From: Hemileia vastatrix
Taxonomy: Eukaryota; Basidiomycota; Pucciniomycetes; Pucciniales; Zaghouaniaceae
Length of the DNA stretch: 64,000 nt
Direction: 5' to 3'
Assembly (NCBI GenBank): GCA_030280995.1
Contig: JASXTE010000014.1
Coordinates: forward strand, 22,292,150 to 22,356,149
Each line of letters begins with the position of its first letter. Position 1 is the stretch's first letter. Position numbers and translations under genes: made by a program. The notes under the pieces are model-generated. The model was not told where the DNA came from. It was given only the letters and a program-made list of their open reading frames with translations, and searched no databases. Shown here one piece after another: positions 44,619 to 55,887 of this stretch.

Positions 44619-45809
44619 TTAATCTAAAAAAGACAGACTCTCAATAGAGCCTGAGCCGCACTCCAAAAAACCAGAGGCAGCACCTACTTCCTTCCTTCTC
44701 CTGCAGCAGTCCATGCACTGGCACATTGAAGATAAACCAGGCCTAGTCTCCCAACAATCTTCTCCAGGGGATGACAACCTCATGTGAAGCCTCCTTTTGT
44801 CTTCACCAGTCAACTCCAAACTGATTCCCAAATCAATTTGATAACCAATTCTTGCCTGAAAATCCATCAAGAATGGCCCACCCAAAACTGCTTTTACATT
44901 ACTTTTAGCAATGTAAAAATGAACCTTCCCTGAGGCTCCTCCAACATCTAACTTCACAAACTCTGAAGTTCCAACCAATTCAGTGACATGGCCACCGATC
45001 CCTCTCAAATTCCCACCAATACCAGTTTTGATGGGGAGGCCCATATGAGTTGCCTCAAACAAAGAAATCAGGTTTATTTGAGAACCTGAATCCACCAATG
45101 CCCTTGCCTCCCTGCCATTCAGAGTGACATTGACATATCCCAGAGGAGCAGTAAAATGAGTTTCCAACCCCTCACCAAACTTTTCAGCAGAATCACAAAT
45201 GTATTCTACCTCACCAGAAGAAACTCTTCTCCTGGTCAACAACTTTTTTTGCCTATCAGCCAACCCTGGACTGATAGCATACAATTCCCCATAAGATAGG
45301 GAAACCTGGCCCTGATTCATCCTTTCCAGGACAGAGTCCATAACATTAACTTGACCAGACACTACTGGCCTCTCAAAGTGAGCTCTTTGCTTCACCACCT
45401 TGGTCCTAGAAGCTTCTTGAGGACCAGCACCACCAACAGATTTACCATTAATAGGAACCAAACCAGATCCCTCACCAGAACCTCTGACTCCAACAGGCTT
45501 TGGCAATGAAGCCAAAGGGACATCCTCTTCAGAGTCAGAATCCACCTCCATTGGCATTGGATCACCATTCATATCCAATGCACCAAAAATAGGGGGGCCC
45601 ATATCAGCCATACCCTTCTGCATCTTGTACAGCTCCTCTTTGCTGTACCTCTTCTTAGCTGCACTCAGCTTAGGATCCCCCTTTGAAGCATTTGGTTTTG
45701 GTTGGGCCTGAGAACTGCTCTTAGGCCTTCCCACCTTCCCTGATTCCACATCATAAACACCAGCCAAGCATTCACCACTTGACTGTCCACCACAAGAATA
45801 CAACTCCAA
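44619..45809 (-). CDS. Element D protease-region frame (DSGS active site)
   Basis: A 396-codon open frame. The N-terminal half is a linker with a Lys-rich stretch and acidic DSDSEEDVPLASL. A retropepsin-like aspartic protease follows, with ALVDSGSQINLIS holding the catalytic D-S-G and VLGGPFLMDF as the second hallmark. The C-terminus has a Cys-rich run (SMCQCMDCCRRRK). The protease processes Gag-Pol in the particle. It appears intact here, unlike A, but gag upstream is out of frame with it because of a frameshift near 45870. Confidence 0.8.
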   Translation of the reverse strand: MELYSCGGQSSGECLAGVYDVESGKVGRPKSSSQAQPKPNASKGDPKLSAAKKRYSKEELYKMQKGMADMGPPIFGALDMNGDPMPMEVDSDSEEDVPLASLPKPVGVRGSGEGSGLVPINGKSVGGAGPQEASRTKVVKQRAHFERPVVSGQVNVMDSVLERMNQGQVSLSYGELYAISPGLADRQKKLLTRRRVSSGEVEYICDSAEKFGEGLETHFTAPLGYVNVTLNGREARALVDSGSQINLISLFEATHMGLPIKTGIGGNLRGIGGHVTELVGTSEFVKLDVGGASGKVHFYIAKSNVKAVLGGPFLMDFQARIGYQIDLGISLELTGEDKRRLHMRLSSPGEDCWETRPGLSSMCQCMDCCRRRKEVGAASGFLECGSGSIESLSFLD

Positions 45810-45899
45810 ACCACCAAAGGAAGTAGAAAAAGAGACCTTATTGACCTCCTTCCCCTTTCCCTTGACAACTCATCTACCTTAACAGAAGACTTCCCCTGA

Positions 45900-46998
45900 T
45901 CAGGAATCTCCTCAAACCTTGGCCTCTTTTGATTGAGACCACCCCTTCTCCTGACCAAATCCACAGGAGCCTACCCCTCACTGGGCTTCACAAAAGAACC
46001 GTCAGGGAACTTAAAAACCCTGCCATCAAACTCCAGTTTTCCTTCAGACACATCTCTGTTCAATGCCCAACAATCATTGGACCTGTGCCCCCTCCTACTG
46101 CAATAAGAACAAACCCAAGGATCACTCCTACCAGCCCTCCTTTCAAAATCTCTAGGCTGAGAAGGTGCCTTATTAAACTTCTTGGCCTCCTGAACAAAAA
46201 TGTGCAGCTTTTTGTAAGATCAGCCAACTGCTCCACCATTGGGTCCCTCTCTTGTTTGGGAACCTGCACCAAATTTTTCTCCTCCTTCTTCTCCCTAACT
46301 TCCTCTTCAGCCAAAGCCTCACTGACTTTGCTGACATACTTGGCACACCCCTCCTGATAGGTGTCCACAGCCAATAACTTCAAATGGGCCTCAACAGCCT
46401 CCTTCACCTTATCCAAGGCAGGCAACTTTTGATCCCCATTAGAAAGAGTCTTCATCAATTCCTTTCTTGACAGCTCCTTCAACACATCCATCCTGACATC
46501 TCTAGCCAGGGCAGACCAAAAAAAATCTTTGGCATCATTTTCATGTGCCAGCTCCTCCACTTCCACCAAGTATTCCACCACAGGATCAAACTGTAGCAGA
46601 AACTTCCTGTAACTATGTAAGTTACCAACACCACCATAAGATTGCCATTCACTGACAACCTTGTTCAGATCCACCATAGTGAACCTGACACCCCATCTAT
46701 CCACTATCTCCCTACACAACAATTTCCAATCCCTCTTCTTGTAACCAGACATGGCCACAATCTCCATCTCCACTGACCTATCACAAATGAAGAAGATAAT
46801 CTGCTTCACCATGTCCAGGTAGGAAGCACCATCCACTCCAGCAGCAGTTTCATACTTCTCTAGAAACCACTTGACATCCTCCCCATTAAACTTGGTACCA
46901 TCCCAAGTTTTAATTCTCACACACTCCCTAACCATCACAGAAGGAGAACCATCCCCCCCACTGACAGTCACCACAGGAATAGCAGAACCAGAAGCCAT
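45900..46998 (-). pseudogene. Element D gag (frameshifted before the zinc knuckle)
   Basis: It starts at MASGSA. The capsid-like part matches A (DRWGVRFTMVDLN, EWQSYGGVGNLHSYRKFL). A one-base deletion in an A-run near 46211-46215 shifts the frame after QLADLTK. In the restored frame the CCHC knuckle (CSYCSRRGHRSNDC) is still visible near 46070-46110. A fixed frameshift in gag means D probably cannot package itself. Confidence 0.8.
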
Positions 46999-47068
46999 TC
47001 CTCCTGACCAAAACACCAAAAAGAGCCAACCAAAGAAAACAGAGATTCAAAAGAACTAGCAAGTTCTA

Positions 47069-47084
47069 CCCCACGTTGGGACCA
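47069..47084 (-). other. Element D primer-binding site
   Basis: The minus strand reads TGGTCCCAACGTGGGG four bases inside the 5' LTR, one base shorter than in element A. It is presumably tRNA-paired; the tRNA is not identified. Confidence 0.55.
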
Positions 47085-47088
47085 GAAA

Positions 47089-48182
47089 TGTAGACAATCC
47101 TATAGTACTAGCTATAGGCCTTGACCAAGGGAGTTGGAGAAAAACCAGAGAGAAAATCCCCTGTCCCTTTAGAAAAATAGAGTGAGATTTACTTGCTAAA
47201 GTAAGTTGGTTCCTGTTTTGCTAAATCCCCCTTTTAAACACACTTGACTGCTTGATGAGCCAAGAAAGTAGTCCCCAGATAGACTACCAGACCAAAGAAC
47301 TGAAATGTAGAACAAAGTCCACACCAGAGACAGCAAAGATACTTGATGTAGGCTGCAAATCCACACCAGAGACAGCAATAATACTTGCTATATCTTGCAA
47401 GACTATAACAGAGAAAACAGTTGCCAAAGTTAAGTTAAATGAAGAACTTACTTGCAAAAAACACAGCCAATTGTGGCCAGAAAACAGTGAAAACTGAGTG
47501 AGGAACAATGATATCACCTCCGGATGGTTGTATGATGATTAAGGTTGCCCCAAACTGTCTTATTCACTATGTACACACAGACCACTAACTAAGAGCCCAT
47601 GCGCACCCACCAATCTGGCGCCTGTACCTGCCAAATTGCATAAAAAAACCTCCTGGAGCGCTCCCCAACCTCCTAAAACAGAGGAGGGCAGGCCTCCCAA
47701 CGTCGGAGAAGCCACCTGAAGCGGCCTGGCCTCCCTGAAGCCAGAAAACCAATAAAAACAATTAATCTACTTAGAAAAATTAGCTACAACTACTAAAACC
47801 TTTAAAACACGGAATTTCACTATAACAACATTGGGACATGAAATATAGAGAAAAATTAGCTCTATCCAATGGTACTAAGAACTTAACCCTAAGACTTAAG
47901 GTTAGCCCATAAAACACAAAAAACAAAATTAAACAGCAATCTTTTATAAATGAAAAATGAGGAAATGACCCCTTAAAACTCAGAATATGAAAAATGTCTT
48001 CAAGACATAAAATATAGAGAAAAACCAGGGCTATCCAATGATAGTACCCACATACCCGCAGACCCAACATCCACGGAATAAAACCAGAAAAATATCCTAT
48101 TCCTTAACAGATGTCAATTAAGACATGCACAAACAGCGCCAAATCACACAACAAAGGCCCCTGTCAATGTTGGAAGACCACA
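47089..48182 (-). repeat. Element D 5' LTR
   Basis: The 1,094-bp LTR is the partner of 35239-36332. It should carry the promoter for the minus-strand transcript, but no clear TATA box was identified. Confidence 0.93.
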
Positions 48183-49091
48183 ATGTATTTTCTAAACATG
48201 GATTACCCAATGATATTATTTCAGATAGAGGTTCTTTGTTTGTTTCTGCTTTCTGGACTTAATTATGTTGACAATTAAATACTATGAGAAATCTTTCTAC
48301 TACTTATCATCCTGAAAACAATGGGAAAATTGAAAGAGTCATTAAAATTCTTGAACAAAACCTTTAAATGTATGTTAATTATCAACAAGAAAATTGGACC
48401 ACATGGTTACCATTCCCGAATTTGCATATAACAGCTCACCAAATTCTTCAACAAAACAATCTCCCTTCAAAACTATCTATGGACGACATCCTTGATTCAA
48501 TCTTATTCATGTAGGAATAAATCATCCTGCTGAACATTATCTTGGAACACTTTCACAAATTCAAGGCAAACTTCAATCTAACCTGGAAGCAGCAAATCAA
48601 AGGTGTAAGGAACAGGCTGACAAAAATCAAAAATCTGCTCCACTCTTTAAACCAGGCAACTAAGTATGGCTTGATGCAAAAAATATTTGAACAACTTGAC
48701 CATCTACGAAACTATCTGAGAAACACTTGAGTCCATTTGAAATTGATTCTGAAACCTCAAAAAATGTATTTCGACTCAAGATACCTCCAAAGTGGCAATC
48801 AATTCATCCTGTTTCTCACATATCTCTCTTGGAACTGGCTGAATAAATATACCCTGGGTAGGGACCATCCTCCTCCAGAAACGGTCAAAGTAGAAGATCA
48901 GCTAGAGTGGGAAGTAAGCAGGATTCTTGATTTAAGAAGGAAAAAAAAGGAAACTTCAATACCTTGTTGAATGGGAAGGCTACCTCTATGATACTAATAA
49001 AACATCCTGGGAACCTGCCATTAATGTTTCTAATGCTCCTGAACTTATCATATGTTTTCATTTAAAATATCCTCCAAAACCTAAACTATAA
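48183..49091 (+). pseudogene. Element B integrase core and chromodomain (third fragment)
   Basis: B resumes right after D with VFSKHGLPNDIISDRGSLFVSAFW (second catalytic Asp) and HPENNGKIERV (catalytic Glu). It ends with a canonical chromodomain (YLVEWEGY...SWEPAIN) and a stop at 49089-49091. Several frameshifts and stops interrupt it. Continuity with 35238 shows that B was one element before D inserted. Confidence 0.85.
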
Positions 49092-49876
49092 ATTCTTTGG
49101 ATCTTTTCTTTCTTTCTCTGTTTCTTTATTTTTCTTTTTCTAAAAAACTTAAAATCTTAAATCTTTAACATATCTTTCAATCTTATACTTAAAACTTCAT
49201 AATCATTTAAATCTTAAATTATTTTATCTATTCTTTTCAATTTCTAGTTTCAGTATACTTCTTTAAACTAAATTTAAAACTTTAAATAAAATATAAAAAA
49301 TAAATAAAATAATAATAAAATAGAATAACATAAAACCAAAATAAAACCAAAATAAAATTATTAATAAAAATAATTAAACACATATTTAATTTTTTTTCTT
49401 TTCTCTTTTCTTTATTCTAAAATTTATTTTCATATTATGTTATCATATTCTTTTCCAAAATTTCTTTCTTTCTTTTTTCTTTCAAACATTCAAGCCCTTT
49501 TATTTTCACTTATTTTTAGTTTCCTCACAACTCAACCCATCAAAACACTCAAAAAATCAAAACAACTTTCTTAAATAATCAATCTTGAATCAAATTTCTT
49601 TTAAATTCTTAATTTCCTTTATTTTCTTTTCTCTGAATTTTATTTCTTAAATAATCCTTTTTTCTTTTCTTCTCTCAAATTTTCATTCTCTCTATTTTCT
49701 TTTTTTTACAAAATAAATCAAGAAATAAAACAAATAATGGAATAAAATAATATTTAATATAAAACTATATACAAAAACAAAATTTTTCTTTTTTCTACTC
49801 TACTTTTTTTCCTTTTCTTCTTTTACTAAACTATCTTTTCTTCTAATTTTCTTAGAATCAACTCCTTCATCTTCTC
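49092..49876. other. AT/pyrimidine-rich stretch, no gene
   Basis: The stretch is rich in TTTCTT-like runs and AATAAAAT tracts. It could be the 3' untranslated part of element B. I see no coding sequence and no clear LTR boundary. Confidence 0.45.
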
Positions 49877-50779
49877 TGTCAGCCAGGCTATACTAGGAGC
49901 CCAGTAAATTTTATGTCAATTTACTGGAACCAAAAGAGGGCATAAAAATATGCTTATTATGTATAAAAATTAATATTATATTGCATAATAAAGTGATATA
50001 GGTATTTTATTAAATACATTTAAAATAAGTTTTAAATTAATTTTGTTATTTTATAAATTATATATACATTTAAATTAAGCAAAATAAATATTATATTCTA
50101 TAAATTATGGCGCATTTTTATGTATTTAATAAATATAAATTAATAATTAATTAACTATAAGCATATATTATAATTATAAGTGTAAAATTAACTTCTAATG
50201 TAATTAAATTAATTAATTAAATTTATATATTAAATAAAGCCATACATATCTTATTAAACAATAATATTGGGCGTTTTTTTGAACCTTAATTGTGTCAGTA
50301 AAATTATTAAATAAATTAAAACACTTATTCAATAAGATGGTATTTAAATTCTCACTTTAAATTAGAAATATCATTAAATTGATTATTTGTTTCATTTAAA
50401 CTAGCTATTGATTTAATTTCATAGTTAAAACAATTAATTAATTAATTTTGCTTTATACTGGATTAAATTGGTTACATGAATTGTTGTGTAAAAATAATTT
50501 TATTTGTTTTAATTAAACCCTTTACATCTCACTGTAATACCTGTTTTGGATTATTTTACTCACTATTCTTATGTTTCAGACTTACTTAGTTACTGATTAT
50601 TTTAATTAATTGTTTTGGGAACTTATGGCGTGAAAATTGGTTACTTACTCACAGGTTTAGTTTATTGTTTCATGTTTTTCTCTCAATATCTATGTTTTAG
50701 TATATTGTTTTATATTTTTGTTTTACCTTATTACTATTTTATAATTACTCATTTGTGGCGCATCAGAGGATCCCTTGCC

Positions 50780-50788
50780 TATAAAAGG
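50780..50788 (+). promoter_or_regulatory. TATA box candidate (LTR-like region)
   Basis: TATAAAAGG in the context TTGCCTATAAAAGGCT. The same context (TTGCCTATAAAAGGCC) recurs 2.1 kb downstream at 52879. This fits duplicated retroelement promoters. Confidence 0.45.
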
Positions 50789-51368
50789 CTTTGGATAATC
50801 CCCTGTAGCCACACCACTTATTATACACTCAAACTTGAACATATTTTTAATATAATACATTTATTACTATTTTTATTAGTATTAAAAATCTAATTTAAAT
50901 TTTATATAAATAAATAAAGTTTGCTCTAAGTCTGTTAATAATAATAATTGTGAACTGTGCACTAATATATAACTTACAAAATTTAAATATTATAAATTGA
51001 ACCTCCTGTTGTGTCACTCCTCAAGATTTTGTCATTGCATTTCTTTATTTTTCAATCTAATTTTTTTACACTTTTAAATCTAAATTTTTATAAATTCTCT
51101 ATTTCTTTACCTTTCCCCTAGCTCCTTTTATTTCCTTCTCTTCTTTCCTCCTCCTTCTAGACGACCGGCTTACATTCTCCATGACTTGTCAAATTCCATT
51201 TTGACTCTTCTCAATTGCTTCATCACATTCAGCAAACACCACCTCTCCAATAACCAACAATTCTTTGACTATATCATATGAAGACAAATCCACAATTTTC
51301 CCAACCTCCTCACATAAAACCTTGACAAATGATATTCAACAAGATTGGTGTGGCTGCTAGGACCATAA

Positions 51369-52139
51369 TCAATCCAAGGCTTTGACCAATAACTTAGCAT
51401 CCTTGGTATTTGATGGACCACTTTCAATTAGCTGTTTGACCTCAGTAGGAACCTCAAGGACTGGCCCACTAATTAACGCTACTGGAATCTCATCTGTGGT
51501 CTCCACCCCCTAATAAATAAAAATAATAATAATTAAAAAAATCAGTTACCATCAAAGTACTAAAATTTAAATTAAATCACTTACCCCAAATTCAGGGTCA
51601 ACCTCGAGTAACAATGGTTTTCTTTCCACCACCTCTACTTCCTCTTCATCATCCTCCTCAATGATCAGTTGTTTTCTCTTCAATGTGGAAGCTTTGTCCT
51701 GTGCTTTTTCTTTAGCGCCTTTGACACCCTTGTCTACTTTGTCCTCTATCATCCTTTGATTCCCCGAGGCTACCTCCATAGCCAAACCAGATATCTCCAA
51801 CCTCTCCTCCTGGCTTAATCCCTCCAATTCATCCAATTCTGAATTGCTAGTAGTGGGCACGTCCCATATGTCTTCAAAAATGGCCTTCAAGTCAGCAATT
51901 GACCAAAACTTTGTTGTAGTGAATGGCTCGGCATTATTGTTAAGAGCCAGGGTGTTACACACTTGACGCCATTGAAAAAACTTGCACTCCTTGTGAGGAC
52001 CGTGAGACACCATCCTCTCCACAAAAAATAAGTCCATGGCCACACAGGCCATGTAAGGAGTCTTTAATTTCCAAGTGGGAAGCCCCCCATCAGCTCAAGA
52101 GTGAGGAGTAGCAGGGGTCAGATTGGTATGTTTAGGCAT
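51369..52139 (-). pseudogene. Decayed spliced gene antisense to element E region, unknown function
   Basis: The reading starts at MPKHTNLTPATPHS, hits a TGA at 52095-52097, then is open from 52052 as MACVAMDLFFVERMVSHGPHK. It passes FWSIADLKAIFEDIWDV and an acidic/basic coiled-coil-like stretch (EEDDEEEVEVVERK). A 75-bp intron (51510-51584, GTAAGT...TTATTAG) keeps the frame into GVETTDEIPVALISGPVLEV, ending at 51369. Further protein-like sequence (VLCEEVGKIVDLSSYDIV) continues in another frame to about 51120, so at least one more frameshift exists. I do not recognise the family. It may be an antisense accessory gene of a retroelement, as in D, or a captured host gene. Confidence 0.45.
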
Positions 52140-52878
52140 TAAAATTTATAATAGATAAAGTTGAAAAAATATATATAAAATGGAAGGAGATGATAGTAGA
52201 AGGTTATGTAATAAAGTGTTCCCACACTCAACAAATCTTGTGCTTTATACCTTGGCATCTGTCACACGCTGTGTGACACTTGAAGAAAAAGTACCTCAAC
52301 TAACCCATTATTCAAGCTCTAACTCCACTAGCAATGCACAAAAAGCAACCATTGGGAGATTATGTCATCCAGGCTGCTAGACTTACCCAGAAAATAATTA
52401 ATTCTTTACTGGGATGAAGTCACACCTTTTTTTTCTTATTTTATTATTAATGATATTATATTTACTTTATAATTACTTGTAATAAATTAACTAATTACAA
52501 TGAGTAAATTTAAGTAAATATTTAAATTAATGTCCCTTATATTTTTATTCCCTAACACCATGATAAATGATAGGTTAAAGGAGATAAAAATATATTAATA
52601 CTAAAATTGATAAAAATTCAAATTAGTTTATTTAAAATACTAAAATTATATTAAAATTCTAAAAATTGGAAATATCAAATTGTTTTGTACTAAGTGTGAC
52701 ATTTAAAATGAACTTTAAGAATATATAAAATAAATCAATAAATATATATCAAAAAATGTTATTGACACATCTTTTTAATACTCTCTGTTACTTGGAATTT
52801 CTTTTTTTGGGAGTATATTTTCTCTCACACCCTTGTATGTAGTCTTCTTAACTCCACGAGCTCTCTCTCATTTTTGCC

Positions 52879-52887
52879 TATAAAAGG
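52879..52887 (+). promoter_or_regulatory. TATA box candidate upstream of element E leader
   Basis: TATAAAAGG lies 278 bp before the putative LTR end at 53164. It could start the plus-strand transcript of element E. Confidence 0.45.
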
Positions 52888-54028
52888 CCTTCCACTTTGT
52901 GCTGTTTTTATTCATTCCATACAACTTACAATTATATTATATACAAATCAAAAACCATTTTATAACTACTACTACTGTTTTAGTACTTACATTTGCATAA
53001 ATCTAAACCTAATAAGTAATAATAATCTTATCCCTATACCTTTTATTTGAGTAATTAAACACAAAGATAAAATCTACGTAGTTGCTTTGAAATCCTTGAG
53101 TTATCCACCTTCTCTGCGGTTTGGACCACCATAAAATCTTCTAGACCATTAGGGCCCCTTGACAGTTGGGAACCTTTCCAAATTGTTGTTGAAACATTGT
53201 TTTCTGGATGCCGGCAAACAAGGGACCTTTGACTACAAGGAGAAATAAGGACTTGTGGACAACTGAAAAATGACAAACATCATAAATCACATGACTTACC
53301 TTTTTTGCAGCAACTTGGAATCAAACTTCACCCCAAATTTAAGGTTTATATAGGTGTTATTTTCCTATATATTTGTAGTGACTATACCAGTTACTATCTG
53401 TAGGTCTCACTCTGCTTATTTCATCTTTCATGTATATCTTTTTACTCAGCACTCTGTAGTGGCATTAATATTTTCACATTACAGAGGGAGGTGTCTGGTA
53501 AATAATAATAAATTTTTTTTCCTAGTTGACCAAGATAGAGAAATACTGTTCTTAGTCCTAGAAGTAATAAAATTATTTTAATAAAATATATTATTTTTTT
53601 TGATAATTTCAGTTGACAATTGTCCTTATAATTAATATTTTATTTTATTGTTTCAGTTGAAAATTGTCCTGGCTGTGAAATAATAGGGGGTGTCAGTTCT
53701 GGCAAATCCGCACTTAAATTAGGGGGTGTCAGTTCTGGCAAATCCGCACTTACAAATCCGCACTTAAATTTGACCAAATCCGCACTTAAATAAGTGCGGA
53801 TTTCCAAAACACACTAGCCCCAATACTGGTGGATTTCAAAATGAAATAAGTCACTTATTTCACTCAAATCCGCACTTTCTCAACCAAAAGTGCTGATTTC
53901 ACCATCAAGTCCCATTTCACTGATTTGTCAGCATCATCCCATTCATACGCAGCACTCCGCAGAATAACACTTCATAACTCAAAACATCGTACATCACTTA
54001 CATCTTCATATCATATCATATAAGAGTT

Positions 54029-54724
54029 ATGCCTTCCTCACTTTCAAATCGTGATAAATTACATAAAGCAATGACTTTCATGGCTCTTGAACTGCTCTTG
54101 GACTCTGATTGCGATTCTGATTCTGATCTAGAAGAAGATTTTGTCTTTTTATCAAAAATGGCCACGAAACGTTACCTTCTTCCCAGAAAGCCTCAAGTAC
54201 TTCATACCCCCAAGTACACCATCCAAACACTTCTTAACCTATCTACACCCAGTTTTAGACAGCTGTTCAGGACTTCTCAGGAATGTTTCCTTAAATTGCT
54301 TGAGCTTATTCAGGATCATCCCATATTTCACAATAATTCTCAAAAAGAACAACGACATCCTTCAATTCAATTGGCCATCACACTATGTCGTTTGGGTTCA
54401 AATGGTAATGGAGCCGCTTTGAAACGTTTAGAAAATGTCTTTGATTTAGGGTATGGTTCAGTTAACACTTATACCAAACGATGTATCACTGCCATCAACT
54501 CCTTGGAATCTCAACTTCTCACCTGGCCAACAAAAATGAAATCGCATATTTTCAGCAAACGCATATTTTTTCAGTCACTCTCTTTTTTTTCTTCACTCAT
54601 ATCCGTTTTCTCCTCTCTTCCTACATCACTCAATCAATTTCACTTATATTTCTTTTTTCTCAACTCATCTCTCCAGGTAAGTCATTTTATTCTTTTTAAA
54701 CAGAGTGTGAAAATAGGAGGATGA
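54029..54724 (+). pseudogene. Harbinger transposase, N-terminal fragment (H2)
   Basis: It starts MPSSLSNRDKLHK and is open for 231 codons, but homology to the transposase ends at about 54536 (LLTWPTK). After that, the frame runs into an inverted piece of internal Harbinger DNA found at 9700-9840 in H1. The whole DDE nuclease is missing. The retained part (HPIFHNNSQKEQRH, VFDLGYGSVNTYTKR) has its CpG-containing codons intact, in contrast to H1. Confidence 0.82.
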
Positions 54725-55012
54725 ACTCTGTTCTTCGGGCGAAGAACAGAGTTCACTTCCATTCACTTATATTTCTTTTTTCTCAACTCATCTCTCCAGG
54801 TAAGTCATTTTATTCTTTTTAAACAGAGTGTGAAAATAGGAGGATGAACTCTGTTCTTCGGGCGAAGAGCAGAGTTCACTTCCATTCACTTATATTTCTT
54901 TTTTCTCAACTCATCTCTCCAGGTAAGTCATTTTATTCTTTTTAAACAGAGTGTGAAAATAGGAGGATGAACTCTGTTCTTCGGGCGAAGAACAGAGTTC
55001 ACTTCCATAAAA
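54641..55012. repeat. 123-bp minisatellite with 34-bp palindrome, 3 units (H2)
   Basis: Each unit contains TGAACTCTGTTCTTCG, GG, then its complement: a 16-bp perfect stem with a 2-base loop. The palindromes start at 54722, 54845 and 54968; the second has one change (GAAGAGC). The rest of the unit includes CTCTCCAGGTAAGTCATTTT, found once without palindrome in H1 (about 9710-9735). Confidence 0.9.
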
Positions 55013-55439
55013 TATTAGCTGAAAATGTAAAATTATTGTTTTTCCATCAAAGAAAATTCTTTAAAATTTTTTGTATTATTACATGATTGAGTTCTAATGC
55101 AGCGAGCATGTTGTTAGAGCATTATTGCCCCTCTTAGTAACTCAATCAAGTAATATATACAAAAAAATAACCAAATATTTAATATTCTTCCATAAATTTT
55201 TAATAAATAAATATGATATTTCAATTTATGAAATTAAAGTAATGGGCCCACGACCTTGTGTTGTATAAATGGTAATCATGATAACATTAATTTGTTTCAT
55301 GGGGTTCCTCTAGCCTATACCTGTGGAAAGTCCCAAACCTAGTTTCTAGACTTGATCTGCATTTTGGCTTAAGGAATTGTCATTACTTTAAAAGTAGTAT
55401 ACTTGACATATCTTATTTATATATTAATTAATTTATGTA

Positions 55440-55735
55440 ATTATATTAAATTTTGATGACTTTCACCCTTTACTTCAATAAAATGCAGGGGAGGGTATTG
55501 CCAATTTTTTAAATCTGACATGTGAAATTGATGACTTAGAAAAATTTGGTGGTACCCACCCCTTGTTTCAATAAAATGCAGGGGAGGGTATTGCCAATGT
55601 TTTAAATCTGACATGTGAAATTGATGACTTAGAAAAATTTGGTGGTACCCACCCCTTGTTTCAATAAAATGCAGGGGAGGGCATTGCCAATTTTTTAAAT
55701 CTGACATGTGAAATTGATGACTTAGAAAAATTTAG
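55440..55735. repeat. 93-bp minisatellite, about 3 units (H2)
   Basis: Units containing AATAAAATGCAGGGGAGGG start near 55478, 55571 and 55664, a period of 93 bp. It is inverted relative to H1. Between 55012 and 55440 the sequence is AT-rich; 55230-55400 matches 7880-8050 of H1 in reverse, an unidentified conserved segment. Confidence 0.88.
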
Positions 55736-55887
55736 ATAAGCAAACTTATTGACTAGCAAGTAAAGATAGAAAATTTTTATTATACATTCAAATTTTTGTC
55801 AAAAATAACGTACTATATTCTTTTCCTTTTATAAGTCAGCATATAAGAAAATATTACCAAAATTAAATTAACTAGAAAAACAATTTA

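Larger units (their letters stand above)
35239..48182 (-). mobile_element. Ty3/gypsy retrotransposon D, full length but defective
   Basis: The 12,944-bp element has 1,094-bp LTRs at 35239-36332 and 47089-48182 (TGTAGAC...CCACA) that differ at about nine positions by eye. The flanks ACGT (35235-35238) and ATGT (48183-48186) fit a 4-bp duplication with one change. The minus strand carries gag, protease and pol. Between pol and the 3' LTR lies an unusual 4-kb tail with two plus-strand (antisense) genes and several hairpin repeats. Frameshifts in gag, the gag-protease linker and RT, and a deletion in RNase H make it non-autonomous. Confidence 0.92.
49877..53164 (+). repeat. LTR-like AT-rich region, possibly 5' LTR material of element E
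   Basis: The left end TGTCAGCC resembles the 5' LTR end of C (TGTCAGCCTAAAT on the minus strand). The right end TTGACA at 53159-53164 is followed by GTTGGGAACCTTTCC, like C's LTR-to-primer-site junction. Two TATAAAAGG motifs (50780, 52879) look like promoters. At 3.3 kb it is long for one LTR, so two overlapping or nested LTRs are possible. The boundaries are inferred. Confidence 0.35.

Noticed and set aside
52250..52275. Near-palindrome TGTCACACGCTGTGTGACA as a transposon end
   Set aside because: No partner end or target duplication is found nearby.
55440..55735. CRISPR-like regular repeats
   Set aside because: The 93-bp units are direct tandem repeats without variable spacers, in a eukaryotic transposon.
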